Source of the DNA: Martinezella dioscoreae
Lineage (GTDB): Bacteria; Pseudomonadota; Alphaproteobacteria; Rhizobiales; Rhizobiaceae
Length of the DNA stretch: 64,000 nucleotides
Assembly (NCBI RefSeq): GCF_009176305.1
Contig: NZ_BLAJ01000005.1
Coordinates: forward strand, 124,001-188,000
Reading direction: 5' to 3'
Below are positions 8,374 through 17,099 of the stretch, piece after piece (position 1 is the first letter of the stretch; every line of letters starts with the position of its first letter). Below the pieces are notes generated by a model. It did no database searches and had not been told where the DNA came from. It saw only the letters and a list, made by a program, of their open reading frames with translations. The position numbers were made by a program, and so were the translations under genes.

Positions 8374-9561
8374 ATGACAGACGAATTATCCATTCGAGTC
8401 GAACGATCCTTCAAGAATATCGCCCCGGAGAGCTGGTCGAAGCTGGCCGGAGCGTCCAGAACCGGCAGCGTCCTGCCCTACAATCCCTTTGTCTCGCACG
8501 CCTTCCTCTCATCGCTTGAGGAGTCCGGTTCCGCCACCGACAAGACCGGCTGGCTCGGCAATCACCTGCTGCTGGAAACCGAAAGCGGCGAATTGCTTGG
8601 TGCCGTCGCCGGCTACCTCAAGAGCCATAGCCAGGGCGAATATGTCTTCGACCATGGCTGGGCCGATGCCTTCGAGCGTGCCGGCGGACGCTATTATCCG
8701 AAACTGCAATGCTCCATTCCCTTCACGCCCGCCACCGGGCCGCGGCTGCTGGTGGCCGAAGGGCAGGATAGGAGCGTGCTGCAGCCAGCGCTCGCCGAAA
8801 GCCTGAAGGAAGTCACGCGGCAGCTCGGCGTTTCCTCAGCGCACATCACCTTTCTGCCTGAGGAGGAAGCCTCGGTCTTCGAAGGCGACGGCTATCTGCA
8901 TCGTACCGATCAGCAATTTCACTTTATCAACGAGGGCTATGCCGATCACGACGCCTTTCTGGAGACGCTGGCATCGCGTAAACGCAAGGCGCTTAAGAAG
9001 GAACGGCGCGCGGCGGTCGAGCGTGGTATCACCATCGACTGGCTGACCGGCAGCGACCTGACGGAAGGCATATGGGACCAGTTCTTCGCCTTCTATATGG
9101 ATACCGGCAGCCGCAAATGGGGCCGCCCCTATCTCACCCGAAAATTCTATTCGCTGATCGGCGAGCGCATGCCTGACGACATCCTGCTCGTCATGGCGAA
9201 GCGCGAAGGACGTTATATCGCCGGCGCCATCAACTTCATCGGGGGCGAAACGCTTTATGGCCGCCATTGGGGCTGCATCGAGGATCACCCCTTCCTGCAT
9301 TTCGAGGTCTGTTATCACCAGGCAATCGATTTTGCGCTGAGCAAGGGGCTGAAGCGGGTGGAAGCCGGGGCGCAGGGTGAACACAAGCTGGCACGCGGCT
9401 ATCTTCCAGTGATCACGCACTCGGCGCATTACATTGGCCATCAGGGCCTGCGGCGCGCCGTTGCGGACTATCTGAAGCATGAGCGGGAACAGATAGAGGA
9501 GATGAGCGAAATTCTCACCGAGCACAGCCCCTTCCGCAAAGGCGAACGGCAAGATATCTAG
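8374..9561 (+). CDS. GNAT/FemAB-like acyltransferase (DUF482 family)
   Basis: 395 residues of the PF04339 type (peptidogalycan biosynthesis/recognition family). Hallmarks are NPFVSHAFLSSLEESG near the N-terminus, SRKWGRPYLTRKFYSLIGER in the middle, and the LYGRHWGCIEDHPFLHFEVC block followed by GAQGEHKLARGY. The ATG at 8374 fits the family start. The longer in-frame start at 8308 falls in a GC-rich hairpin region. The acyl acceptor is unknown. An aminoacyl- or acyl-transfer reaction is inferred from the fold. Confidence 0.85.
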   Translation: MTDELSIRVERSFKNIAPESWSKLAGASRTGSVLPYNPFVSHAFLSSLEESGSATDKTGWLGNHLLLETESGELLGAVAGYLKSHSQGEYVFDHGWADAFERAGGRYYPKLQCSIPFTPATGPRLLVAEGQDRSVLQPALAESLKEVTRQLGVSSAHITFLPEEEASVFEGDGYLHRTDQQFHFINEGYADHDAFLETLASRKRKALKKERRAAVERGITIDWLTGSDLTEGIWDQFFAFYMDTGSRKWGRPYLTRKFYSLIGERMPDDILLVMAKREGRYIAGAINFIGGETLYGRHWGCIEDHPFLHFEVCYHQAIDFALSKGLKRVEAGAQGEHKLARGYLPVITHSAHYIGHQGLRRAVADYLKHEREQIEEMSEILTEHSPFRKGERQDI

Positions 9562-9602
9562 CCGTATGGGATAACCATAAACGCAAGACGAGGAGATACC
9601 GG

Positions 9603-10031
9603 ATGACCATCCCCGCCTATGACGACAACAATATCTTCGCAAAGATCCTGAAGGGCGATATTCCTTCCTATCGCGTCTACGAGGATGAGCACACGGTCGC
9701 CTTCATGGATGTGATGCCGCAGTCGCCTGGCCATACGCTTGTCGTGCCGAAGGCACCCTCGCGCAATATTTTCGATGCCGACCCGGCTGCATTACAGCAG
9801 GCAATCACTGTGGTGCAGAAGATCGCTGTCGCCGTTCGGGAAGCCTTTGATGCCGACGGCGTCTATATCGCGCAGTTTAACGAGCCCCCCGCGGGGCAGA
9901 CCGTCTTCCATCTGCATTTCCACGTCATCCCCCGCATCGAGGGCGTCGCGCTGAAGCCGCATTCGGGCAAGATGGAAGACGGCTCGGTATTGGCGGAAAA
10001 CGCCAGGAAGATCGTCGAAGCCTTGGCCTGA
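9603..10031 (+). CDS. HIT family nucleotide hydrolase/transferase
   Basis: 142 residues. The histidine triad H103-L-H105-F-H107-V is intact, and the N-terminal NIFAKILKGDIPSYRVYEDE segment places it in the Hint/PKCI branch that hydrolyses AMP conjugates. AGGAGATACCGG precedes the ATG. It ends just before a bidirectional terminator shared with clpA. Confidence 0.92.
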   Translation: MTIPAYDDNNIFAKILKGDIPSYRVYEDEHTVAFMDVMPQSPGHTLVVPKAPSRNIFDADPAALQQAITVVQKIAVAVREAFDADGVYIAQFNEPPAGQTVFHLHFHVIPRIEGVALKPHSGKMEDGSVLAENARKIVEALA

Positions 10032-10077
10032 TCCCGACAACCTCATCTCATTTATGAGATATTCCTTATAACCATAT

Positions 10078-10110
10078 AAAAACGGCTGCATTGTCTCCAA
10101 TGCAGCCGTT
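10078..10110. terminator. Bidirectional terminator between the HIT gene and clpA
   Basis: AACGGCTGCATTG (10081-10093) pairs perfectly with CAATGCAGCCGTT (10098-10110) around a TCTC loop. A-rich sequence on the left gives a T-run for the minus-strand clpA transcript, and TTTCATTTTT follows on the right for the plus-strand HIT transcript. Confidence 0.88.
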
Positions 10111-10139
10111 TCATTTTTCCTCAAATCACCGATCGGTGA

Positions 10140-12674
10140 TTACTTGCGCGGAACCTTCGGAACCGTGCCGCCGCCCTTGCGCGGTGACTTGCCGTCAGAC
10201 TCGCCGCTTTCGCTCGAAGTCGAGGCCTTGGCCGAGCGGCGGCTGTCGGCTGCCGTCGCAGCCCTGCCGACGCGGCTTCTGGCCTTGACGGTGACGTCGC
10301 CGTCATCCTCTTCCACCTCGGCCGGCACATCACCCACTTCGGCTTCCGGCTTCGGCCGGATCGGAGCGGTGTCGGCGATCGCCTCGAGCAAGATGCCGGT
10401 CGAGCCGTCCTCCTTCTTGCCGACTGTGACGTTGACGACGCCGCCCTTCTTCAGCTTGCCGAAGAGGATTTCGTTCGCCAGCGGCTTCTTGATGTTTTCC
10501 TGGATGACGCGCGCCAGCGGACGGGCGCCCATCTTGTCGTCGTAACCCTTCTCGGACAGCCAGGCGATGGCGTCCTCGTGCAGATCGAAGGTCACGTTCC
10601 GTTCGGACAGCTGCGCTTCCAGCTGCATGATGAACTTCTGCACGACCTTGTGGATAACGGTCGTCGGCAACGGCGCGAAAGGAATGACCGCATCCAGACG
10701 GTTGCGGAATTCCGGGGTGAACAGGCGGTTGAGCGCCTCTTCATCCTCGCCCGTACGCCTGGACGAGCCGAAGCCGATGGCGGCCTTGGCCATTTCCGAA
10801 GCGCCCGCATTGGTCGTCATAATCAGGATGACGTTGCGGAAATCGATCTTCTTGCCGTTGTGGTCGGTCAGCGCGCCATGGTCCATGACCTGCAGCAGGA
10901 TATTGAAGATATCCGGATGCGCCTTCTCGATTTCGTCGAGCAGAACCACGCTGTGCGGATGCTGATCGACGCCGTCGGTCAGCAGGCCACCCTGGTCGAA
11001 GCCGACATAGCCGGGAGGTGCGCCGAGCAGACGGGAAACCGTGTGACGCTCCATGTATTCCGACATGTCGAAGCGCAGCAGCTCGACGCCGAGCGACGAA
11101 GCAAGCTGTTTGGCGACTTCCGTCTTACCGACACCGGTGGGGCCGGAGAAGACATAGCAGCCGATCGGCTTGTTCGGTTCGCGCAGGCCGGCACGTGCCA
11201 ACTTGATCGAGGTCGAAAGCGCTTCGATAGCCGTATCCTGGCCGTAGACCACAGAACGCAGTTCCTGTTCGAGGTTGGCGAGAACCATCTCGTCATCCTT
11301 GGACACCGTCTTCGGCGGAATGCGGGCCATGGTCGCAATCGTCGCTTCGATCTCCTTTTCGGTGATCAGCTTGCGGCGCTTGGACGGCGGCAGCAGCATC
11401 TGGGCGGCACCCGTCTCGTCGATCACGTCGATCGCCTTGTCCGGCAGCTTGCGGTCGGAGATATAGCGAGCCGACAGCTCGACAGCCGTCTTGATGGCGT
11501 CGTTCGAGTAGCGCAGGTGGTGATACTCTTCGAAATAGGGCTTCAGGCCCTTCATGATTTCGATGGCATCCTCAATGCTCGGCTCGTTGACGTCGATCTT
11601 CTGGAAGCGGCGGACGAGCGCCCGGTCCTTCTCAAAGAACTGACGGTATTCCTTGTAGGTGGTCGAACCGATGCAACGGATCGCACCCGAGGAAAGGGCC
11701 GGCTTCAGCAGGTTCGACGCATCCATCGCGCCGCCGGAGGTGGCGCCCGCACCGATGACGGTGTGGATCTCATCGATGAACAGCACGGCGCCCGGATACT
11801 CCTCGAGCTCCTTGACGACCTGCTTCAGGCGTTCCTCGAAGTCGCCGCGATAACGGGTGCCGGCAAGCAGCGTGCCCATATCGAGCGAAAAGATCGTCGC
11901 ATCGGCCAGCGCTTCGGGAACCTTGCCCTCAACGATGCGCTTGGCAAGACCTTCGGCAATCGCCGTCTTGCCCACGCCAGGGTCGCCGACATAGAGCGGA
12001 TTGTTCTTCGAGCGGCGGCACAGCACCTGGATGGTGCGATTGACCTCGGAGTTACGACCGATCAACGGATCGATCTTGCCGTTCTTGGCCTTCTCATTGA
12101 GGTTGACGCAATAGGCCTTCAGGGCGTCCTGCTGCTTCTTGCCATTACCCTCCTCCTGCTCGCCGCGGGAGGTCGGCTTGCTTTCGGATTCGCTTTCCTC
12201 GGCGCCGCGCGGCGTGCGGGTCTGGGAGGAACCCGGGCGCTTGCCGATGCCGTGAGAGATATAGTTGACCGCGTCATAGCGGGTCATTTCCTGCTCCTGC
12301 AGGAAGAAGGCAGCATGGCTTTCCCGCTCCGCGAAAATCGCGACGAGAACGTTGGCGCCCGTCACTTCCTCGCGGCCGGAAGATTGCACATGGATCACGG
12401 CGCGCTGGATGACACGCTGGAAGCCGGAAGTCGGCTTCGAGTCCTCATCGTAGCCCGTGACCAGGTTGGAGAGTTCATTATCGACGTATTCAGTCAGAGT
12501 CTTACGGAGCGCGTCGAGATCAACATTGCACGCGCCCATGACAGCTGCGGCATCGGCGTCGTCTACCAGCGCCAAAAGCAGATGTTCCAGCGTGGCATAC
12601 TCGTGATGCCGCTCGTTCGCGTAGGTCAGTGCCTGATGCAGCGCCTTCTCAAGACTAGGCGAAAATGTTGGCAC
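10140..12674 (-). CDS. clpA: ATP-dependent Clp protease ATP-binding subunit ClpA
   Basis: AAA+ unfoldase that feeds substrates to ClpP, 844 residues. It has the double Clp N-domain (FSPSLEKALHQALTYANERH onward), a first AAA module with GDPGVGKT and VLFIDEIHT, a second with GPTGVGKT and VVLLDEIE, and arginine-finger regions. A GTG at 12674 is chosen because the family begins PTFSPSLEKAL and GAGG lies 8 bases upstream. It follows clpS by 10 bases. Compared with E. coli ClpA (758 residues) it has a Ser/Glu/Lys-rich linker near residue 150 and an extra basic, low-complexity tail of about 80 residues. Confidence 0.97.
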   Translation of the reverse strand: MPTFSPSLEKALHQALTYANERHHEYATLEHLLLALVDDADAAAVMGACNVDLDALRKTLTEYVDNELSNLVTGYDEDSKPTSGFQRVIQRAVIHVQSSGREEVTGANVLVAIFAERESHAAFFLQEQEMTRYDAVNYISHGIGKRPGSSQTRTPRGAEESESESKPTSRGEQEEGNGKKQQDALKAYCVNLNEKAKNGKIDPLIGRNSEVNRTIQVLCRRSKNNPLYVGDPGVGKTAIAEGLAKRIVEGKVPEALADATIFSLDMGTLLAGTRYRGDFEERLKQVVKELEEYPGAVLFIDEIHTVIGAGATSGGAMDASNLLKPALSSGAIRCIGSTTYKEYRQFFEKDRALVRRFQKIDVNEPSIEDAIEIMKGLKPYFEEYHHLRYSNDAIKTAVELSARYISDRKLPDKAIDVIDETGAAQMLLPPSKRRKLITEKEIEATIATMARIPPKTVSKDDEMVLANLEQELRSVVYGQDTAIEALSTSIKLARAGLREPNKPIGCYVFSGPTGVGKTEVAKQLASSLGVELLRFDMSEYMERHTVSRLLGAPPGYVGFDQGGLLTDGVDQHPHSVVLLDEIEKAHPDIFNILLQVMDHGALTDHNGKKIDFRNVILIMTTNAGASEMAKAAIGFGSSRRTGEDEEALNRLFTPEFRNRLDAVIPFAPLPTTVIHKVVQKFIMQLEAQLSERNVTFDLHEDAIAWLSEKGYDDKMGARPLARVIQENIKKPLANEILFGKLKKGGVVNVTVGKKEDGSTGILLEAIADTAPIRPKPEAEVGDVPAEVEEDDGDVTVKARSRVGRAATAADSRRSAKASTSSESGESDGKSPRKGGGTVPKVPRK

Positions 12675-12684
12675 GTTCAGATCC

Positions 12685-13038
12685 TCACTTCTTTTCCATA
12701 ACACATTGCAGCGGATGCTGGTGCTGCCGGGCAAAGTCCATCACCTGGCTCACCTTCGTTTCGGCTACTTCATATGTATATATCCCGCACTCGCCCACGC
12801 CATGATTGTGGACATGAAGCATGATGCGGGTGGCACTTTCGAGATCCTTTTGAAAGAAACGCTCCAGGATATGGATCACAAAGTCCATGGGCGTATAGTC
12901 ATCATTCAGAAGCAGCACGCGGTATAGATTGGGTTTCTTGGTTTTGGGCTTGGTGCGCGTAATCACCGAGGTCCCGCGATTTCCGTTGTCCCCGTTCCTT
13001 TCGCTATTGTTTTGCATCCGGATCGGCTCAGCGATCAT
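12685..13038 (-). CDS. clpS: ClpS adaptor
   Basis: 117-residue N-end-rule adaptor that delivers substrates to ClpA. The binding-pocket sequence YRVLLLNDDYTPMDFV and the HVHNHGVGECG and HPLQCVMEKK segments are clear. The ATG at 13038 is preferred because GAGG lies about 10 bases upstream. The ATG at 13047 is too close to it. It is first in the clpS-clpA operon. Confidence 0.96.
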   Translation of the reverse strand: MIAEPIRMQNNSERNGDNGNRGTSVITRTKPKTKKPNLYRVLLLNDDYTPMDFVIHILERFFQKDLESATRIMLHVHNHGVGECGIYTYEVAETKVSQVMDFARQHQHPLQCVMEKK

Positions 13039-13263
13039 TTCATTCATTCCTCAAATCATCCGGCAGAAGCTATCGCATTCCGACTTGGCACTGGGTTGGA
13101 TTCTTCACTTGGTCGGGCCGGATATCCGAACCTCTAACTTAGTTCATATTGGCGTGATTTTAAGCCCCTTGCGGGACACTGCAATCACAATTCGCTGACA
13201 AAGGGGGCTGCGGTCAAAAAAGTCGCTGCATATCGCCATGTCGGGTCCGGTGCGCCAAAACGC

Positions 13264-13294
13264 AAAAGACCGGCCGCGCGTCGCGCAGCCGGTC
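13264..13294 (-). terminator. Terminator of the phasin gene
   Basis: On the minus strand GACCGGC (13294-13288) pairs with GCCGGTC (13274-13268) around a CG-rich centre, then TTTTGCGTTTT follows. It starts about 30 bases after the phasin stop. Confidence 0.75.
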
Positions 13295-13324
13295 CTTCCG
13301 GAAATTTTGCCTTTCGGCGAAAGT

Positions 13325-13690
13325 TTAAGCGGCGGTCGCCGTTGCCGCTGCCTTGCTGGCAGCCTTCGTTGCAGCCGCGACGGGCGCTTCGTAAGGCTTG
13401 TAGGCCACCTTGGCGAGATCGGCATACATTTCGCCGAGCTTAGTGGCTTCGGCAATGAAGTTTTCATAGGAAGACTTCACATAGCTGCTCTGCAGTTCGA
13501 AGGCAGCTTCGAAGCTCTTGACGCCGGCGAGCGTTTCGAAGTGTGCAACACCATCCTGGAAAGACTTCTTGGAGTATTCAGCGGCTTCGGCAGCAATCGC
13601 CTGAAAGCCCTTGGTGACATCGGAATAGCTCTTCAGCGCCGTGTCCATGGCTTCCTTGCCCTTCTTGTTCGCTTCATCGAAATTGAACAT
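13325..13690 (-). CDS. Phasin family protein
   Basis: 121-residue PHB granule-associated protein. The helical body (FNFDEANKKGKEAMDTALKS, AAEAAEYSKKSFQDGVAHFE) matches phasin_2 (PF09361), and it ends in an Ala/Thr-rich tail typical of granule proteins. GGGACGGAGAAGC precedes the ATG. Its upstream region holds two inverted PhaR-like sites, consistent with control by stored polymer. The PHA synthase gene lies 21 kb away in this window. Confidence 0.92.
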   Translation of the reverse strand: MFNFDEANKKGKEAMDTALKSYSDVTKGFQAIAAEAAEYSKKSFQDGVAHFETLAGVKSFEAAFELQSSYVKSSYENFIAEATKLGEMYADLAKVAYKPYEAPVAAATKAASKAAATATAA

Positions 13691-13746
13691 GCTTCTCCGT
13701 CCCTTGTTGGCCGGCCGGCGGCCGGTTTACAGGGATAAAGGTTAAA

Positions 13747-13784
13747 TGCGGCGCACAATTAGTCAAGTAGTCTTGTGCGACGCA
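13747..13784. promoter_or_regulatory. Inverted pair of PhaR-type binding motifs upstream of the phasin gene
   Basis: TGCGGCGCACAA occurs at 13747-13758 on the plus strand and TGCGTCGCACAA at 13784-13773 on the minus strand, 14 bases apart. Both fit TGCRNYGCASMA, the motif I recall for PhaR of Bradyrhizobium. They lie 57-94 bases upstream of the phasin ATG, where a repressor would act. Confidence 0.6.
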
Positions 13785-13979
13785 ATATCACCTTTCGGTT
13801 GCATTTTGGATGACGGCGCGGTGTCGATAGTGATGATTGCGCCGCATCATTCTGTTTTTCCTAATATATATCATCCCCCCTGCAACCACAGGCTTTGATT
13901 AAAATATTGGCATTTGGACAGAAAGAAGCCGAAAGAGATCAGAACGGCAGTGGAATGATCAAATTGATAAACGTCAAAG
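13785..13979. other. Phasin distal upstream region
   Basis: This AT-richer stretch between the phasin operator and the DUF3126 terminator contains no open reading frame I can support. I found no convincing promoter pair in it beyond general AT-richness around 13860-13875 (CCTAATATATATCATC). Confidence 0.4.
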
Positions 13980-14009
13980 AAAAAGGCCGCATTTCAATGA
14001 AATACGGCC
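13980..14009 (-). terminator. Terminator of the DUF3126 gene
   Basis: On the minus strand GGCCGTATTTC (14009-13999) pairs with GAAATGCGGCC (13995-13985), with one mismatch and a 3-base loop. TTTTTCTTTG follows. Confidence 0.8.
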
Positions 14010-14042
14010 CAAATATTCGATCACTATACGAGATCGATATAA

Positions 14043-14246
14043 TCAGAGATCGACGTCCAGAATAGCCATCGAGAAATTATAGGAGCGGTCGCCATCTTCG
14101 TCGTCGATATAGACGACACCCAGAAACTCTTCGCCGAGGTAGACTTCCGCAGAATCGTTCTTGCGCGGGCGGGCCTTCACCACGACCTGCGGGTTGAACG
14201 TGCGCTTGAAATAGGCGTCGAGCTTCTTGATTTCTTCGGGCTTCAC
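14043..14246 (-). CDS. DUF3126 family protein
   Basis: 67-residue cytoplasmic protein beginning with GTG at 14246, with GGAGAAG seven bases upstream. The sequence KPEEIKKLDAYFKRTFNPQV then KNDSAEVYLGEEFLGVVYID and DRSYNFSMAILDVDL is the compact alphaproteobacterial DUF3126 fold. An in-frame extension to 14399 would overlap cysE and is rejected. Function is unknown. It sits downstream of cysE on the same strand and has its own terminator. Confidence 0.88.
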   Translation of the reverse strand: MKPEEIKKLDAYFKRTFNPQVVVKARPRKNDSAEVYLGEEFLGVVYIDDEDGDRSYNFSMAILDVDL

Positions 14247-14370
14247 AATGCTTCTCCGTGAGGATCTCTGTTGGCCGCTTCTTGCATAGGAAAAGCGGCG
14301 GTGTAAAGACCGGAACCGCGCATAGCTATCCGGCGACAGCGCAAGCCTCGGAAAATCGGACTGGAATTTC

Positions 14371-15234
14371 CTAGATTCCTGCACCCATGATCTGGTCAAC
14401 GATCAATTGCTCGGCGAGCAGCTGATCCATCGAGCGAGAGGGCTCGGAGCACCCTGCTTCTCCGACCACCTTGGCCGGAACGCCGGCAACGGTCGTCTTG
14501 GCGGGCACCTCCTTCAGCACCACGGAGCCAGCGGCAATGCGCGAGCAATGGCCGACCTGGATATTGCCGAGGATCTTGGCCCCCGCACCGATCAGAACAC
14601 CGTGGGCGATCTTCGGATGGCGGTCGCTGCCTTCTTTGCCGGTACCGCCGAGCGTGACCCCATGCAGGATGGAGACGTTGTCGCCGATGACGGCCGTCTC
14701 GCCCACGACGAGGCCGGTTGCGTGATCGAGGAATATGCCCTTGCCGATGCGCGCCGCCGGGTTGATATCGGTTTGGAAGACGCTGGAGGAGCGGCTCTGC
14801 AGATAGAGCGCGAAATCGCGGCGGCCACGATTATGCAGCCAGTGCGCCAAACGATGTGTCTGTAACGCATGGAAACCCTTGAAATAGAGGACAGGTTCCA
14901 GGAACCGCAGGCAAGCGGGATCGCGATCATAGACTGCCTGGATATCGACACGCAGAATCGATCCCCATTCCGGCCAGTCGGCGAGCATTTCCTCAAAGGT
15001 CTGCCTCAGGAGAATAGCCTGCATGTCCGGATGGTCGAGGCGCTCGCAAATGCGATAGATGACGCATTCTTCCAGCGAACGATGGTTGATGATCGTCGAA
15101 TAGAGGAAGGCGGCAAGGAGGGGATCCTTTTCGGCAGCGGCGCGTGCTTCCTCGCGCATGCTGTCCCAGATCGGGTCCATGACCTTCACTGCGCCCAAGC
15201 CTTCAACCTGGCGAATATCCGTTGCTGCGACCAT
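14371..15234 (-). CDS. cysE: Serine O-acetyltransferase
   Basis: 287 residues. It converts L-serine and acetyl-CoA to O-acetylserine for cysteine synthesis. The N-terminal helical domain (DPIWDSMREEARAAAEKDPL) and the left-handed beta-helix of hexapeptide repeats (GIFLDHATGLVVGETAVIGD, ILHGVTLGGTGKEGSDRHPK) are intact, including the catalytic His in DHATG. GGGAGACCGCC precedes the ATG at 15234. It is divergent from the enoyl-CoA hydratase homologue. Confidence 0.96.
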   Translation of the reverse strand: MVAATDIRQVEGLGAVKVMDPIWDSMREEARAAAEKDPLLAAFLYSTIINHRSLEECVIYRICERLDHPDMQAILLRQTFEEMLADWPEWGSILRVDIQAVYDRDPACLRFLEPVLYFKGFHALQTHRLAHWLHNRGRRDFALYLQSRSSSVFQTDINPAARIGKGIFLDHATGLVVGETAVIGDNVSILHGVTLGGTGKEGSDRHPKIAHGVLIGAGAKILGNIQVGHCSRIAAGSVVLKEVPAKTTVAGVPAKVVGEAGCSEPSRSMDQLLAEQLIVDQIMGAGI

Positions 15235-15310
15235 TGGCGGTCTCCCGATTTTCTGTCAGGGGTGCATTATATAGAATAAAAGCCAGACAAGACAAATGGG
15301 TTGATCGCGC

Positions 15311-16111
15311 ATGAATTTCGAGCATGACTTTGCCGGCGGTCTCATTCACGCGACATGCAGCGACGCGATCGGTACGATCGCCATCGGCAACCCTGGCAGA
15401 AAGAATGCCGTGACGGCTGCCATGTGGCGTGCCATCCCGCAAGCCGTGCGCATCCTGACCGATGAAGCCCATGCGCATGTCATTGTTCTGCACGGCGCGG
15501 GCGCGGATTTTTCGGCCGGCGCCGATATCAGCGAATTCGACAGCGTGCGCAAGAATTCCGAGACCGCGGTCGCCTATGAGGCGCTGAACAGCCAGGCTTT
15601 CGAGGCTATCCGTCACTGCCGCGTGCCGACAATCGCCGCAATCCGCGGCATTTGCTATGGCGGCGGCTTCGGCTTGGCAGCGGCCTGCGATCTTCGCATA
15701 GCCGAACGAGGCGCGCGATTCTGCGTCCCCGCCGTCCGCCTCGGCATCGCCTATCCCGCCGACGCCGTGCAGGACATCGTCAACGCGCTCGGAGCGCAGA
15801 TGGCCAAGGTCACGCTGTTTACCGGCGCACCCATGTCTGGCGAGAAGATGGTTGCCGCCGGCTTTCTTCTGGAGGAAATCGACGCAGAGGCATTCGATGG
15901 CGAAGTCTCCGCCCTCGCCCATGCCATCGCCGCCAATGCACCGATCGCGCTGCATGCCTCGAAACTTGCGATCCGCGCCGTCATCGAGCAGAACGGCGAT
16001 CTGCTGCGCGAAGCGGAAGTGATCGGCGCCGAGACGTTCGACAGCGCCGATTATGCCGAGGGCCGCGTTGCCTTTGCAGAGCGACGGAAACCACACTTCA
16101 CCGGCAAGTGA
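15311..16111 (+). CDS. Enoyl-CoA hydratase/isomerase family protein lacking both catalytic glutamates
   Basis: 266 residues of crotonase fold. The oxyanion-hole segments GADFSAGADI (64-73) and YGGGFGLA (116-123) are present. By alignment with rat enoyl-CoA hydratase, Glu144 corresponds to Gly121 and Glu164 to Ala141, so a classical hydratase reaction is unlikely. It may be another crotonase-superfamily enzyme (for example a thioesterase, decarboxylase or isomerase) or a binding protein. It is convergent with the alpha/beta hydrolase gene, with one base between them. Confidence 0.85.
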   Translation: MNFEHDFAGGLIHATCSDAIGTIAIGNPGRKNAVTAAMWRAIPQAVRILTDEAHAHVIVLHGAGADFSAGADISEFDSVRKNSETAVAYEALNSQAFEAIRHCRVPTIAAIRGICYGGGFGLAAACDLRIAERGARFCVPAVRLGIAYPADAVQDIVNALGAQMAKVTLFTGAPMSGEKMVAAGFLLEEIDAEAFDGEVSALAHAIAANAPIALHASKLAIRAVIEQNGDLLREAEVIGAETFDSADYAEGRVAFAERRKPHFTGK

Positions 16112-16112
16112 C

Positions 16113-16898
16113 TTAGCGCTGGCCGAGGCGCTGATAGAATTCGAGAACCGCCGCTTTGAAGATCTTGTCGCCGACGGCGAGCATGTGATCGCGGTTCGGT
16201 ATGTCGATGGCCTCGGCGTTCGGCATCAATGCGGCCAGCTCCTGGCCCGAGCCGGCGATATCGTCCTTGGTGCCGACGGCGATCAGGGTCGGCGCCTCGA
16301 TCCTTGCAACATCCTCCCTCGACGCCAGATCGCGTGAGCCTTGGATGCAGGCGGCCAGCGCCTGCCGATCGCTTTTCGTCTGTTCGGCAAACGCGCGGAA
16401 CATGCGCCCGCGTGCATGGGTGACATCATCGAGCGATGGTGCCACCAGTGCGTCCGCAATTGGATCCCAATCGCCGACGCCCTCGACCATGCCGATGCCG
16501 AGACCGCCGAGAACCAGCGAGCGGACGCGATCCGGATGAGCGATCGCCATGAAGGTCGAAACACGCGCACCCATGGAATAACCCATGACATGCGCCTCGG
16601 GGATGCCCAGATGATCGAGAAGGGCGACGGCATCCTCTGCCATGATCCACGGATGGTAGACATCGGCATCATAGAGCTTGTCGCTCGAGCCGTGGCCACG
16701 GTTGTCGATGGCGATCACGCGATAGCCCGCCTCGCCGAGCGTCTTCAACCAGCCCGGATTGACCCAGTTGGCAATCGCCGTTGAAGCGAAGCCATGAATC
16801 AGCAGCACCGGCGGGCCGCTCGGATCGCCGTTATCGAAAAAGGCAAGCTTCAATCCGTCTCTGATAAAATGGGACATCGGGGGAGCATTGAGATTCAT
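16113..16898 (-). CDS. Alpha/beta hydrolase
   Basis: 261 residues, soluble. The fold shows HGFAST (oxyanion loop), nucleophile Ser108 in GYSMGA, an acidic residue at Asp212 or Asp213 (VGTKDDIAG) and His238 (NRDHML). The ATG at 16898 follows GAAGACGCC. ATG at 16877 is an alternative. The substrate is not predictable. Similarity to esterase/lipase and haloalkane-dehalogenase-like enzymes is general. Confidence 0.85.
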   Translation of the reverse strand: MNLNAPPMSHFIRDGLKLAFFDNGDPSGPPVLLIHGFASTAIANWVNPGWLKTLGEAGYRVIAIDNRGHGSSDKLYDADVYHPWIMAEDAVALLDHLGIPEAHVMGYSMGARVSTFMAIAHPDRVRSLVLGGLGIGMVEGVGDWDPIADALVAPSLDDVTHARGRMFRAFAEQTKSDRQALAACIQGSRDLASREDVARIEAPTLIAVGTKDDIAGSGQELAALMPNAEAIDIPNRDHMLAVGDKIFKAAVLEFYQRLGQR

Positions 16899-17099
16899 GG
16901 CGTCGTCTTCACAAACTGGGTCCTGCTGGCGCCGGACCATATTTTATCGGCGATATCAAATGAACCCTATGCCTGCGAAAATCTCTGCCTCAAGCCGGAC
17001 TTTCGCACTACACAATCGAGAAGAAGGATTATAAAGAGGGGCGACCAAGTCTGGCGCAACCATCATGCCGCTTAAGGCAAGACGCATTCGGAGATCATC

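Noticed and set aside
10578..12701. A 707-codon plus-strand frame opposite clpA
   Set aside because: It mirrors clpA on the other strand, has no family features and is an expected artefact of high-GC codon use. ClpA motifs establish the minus strand as coding.
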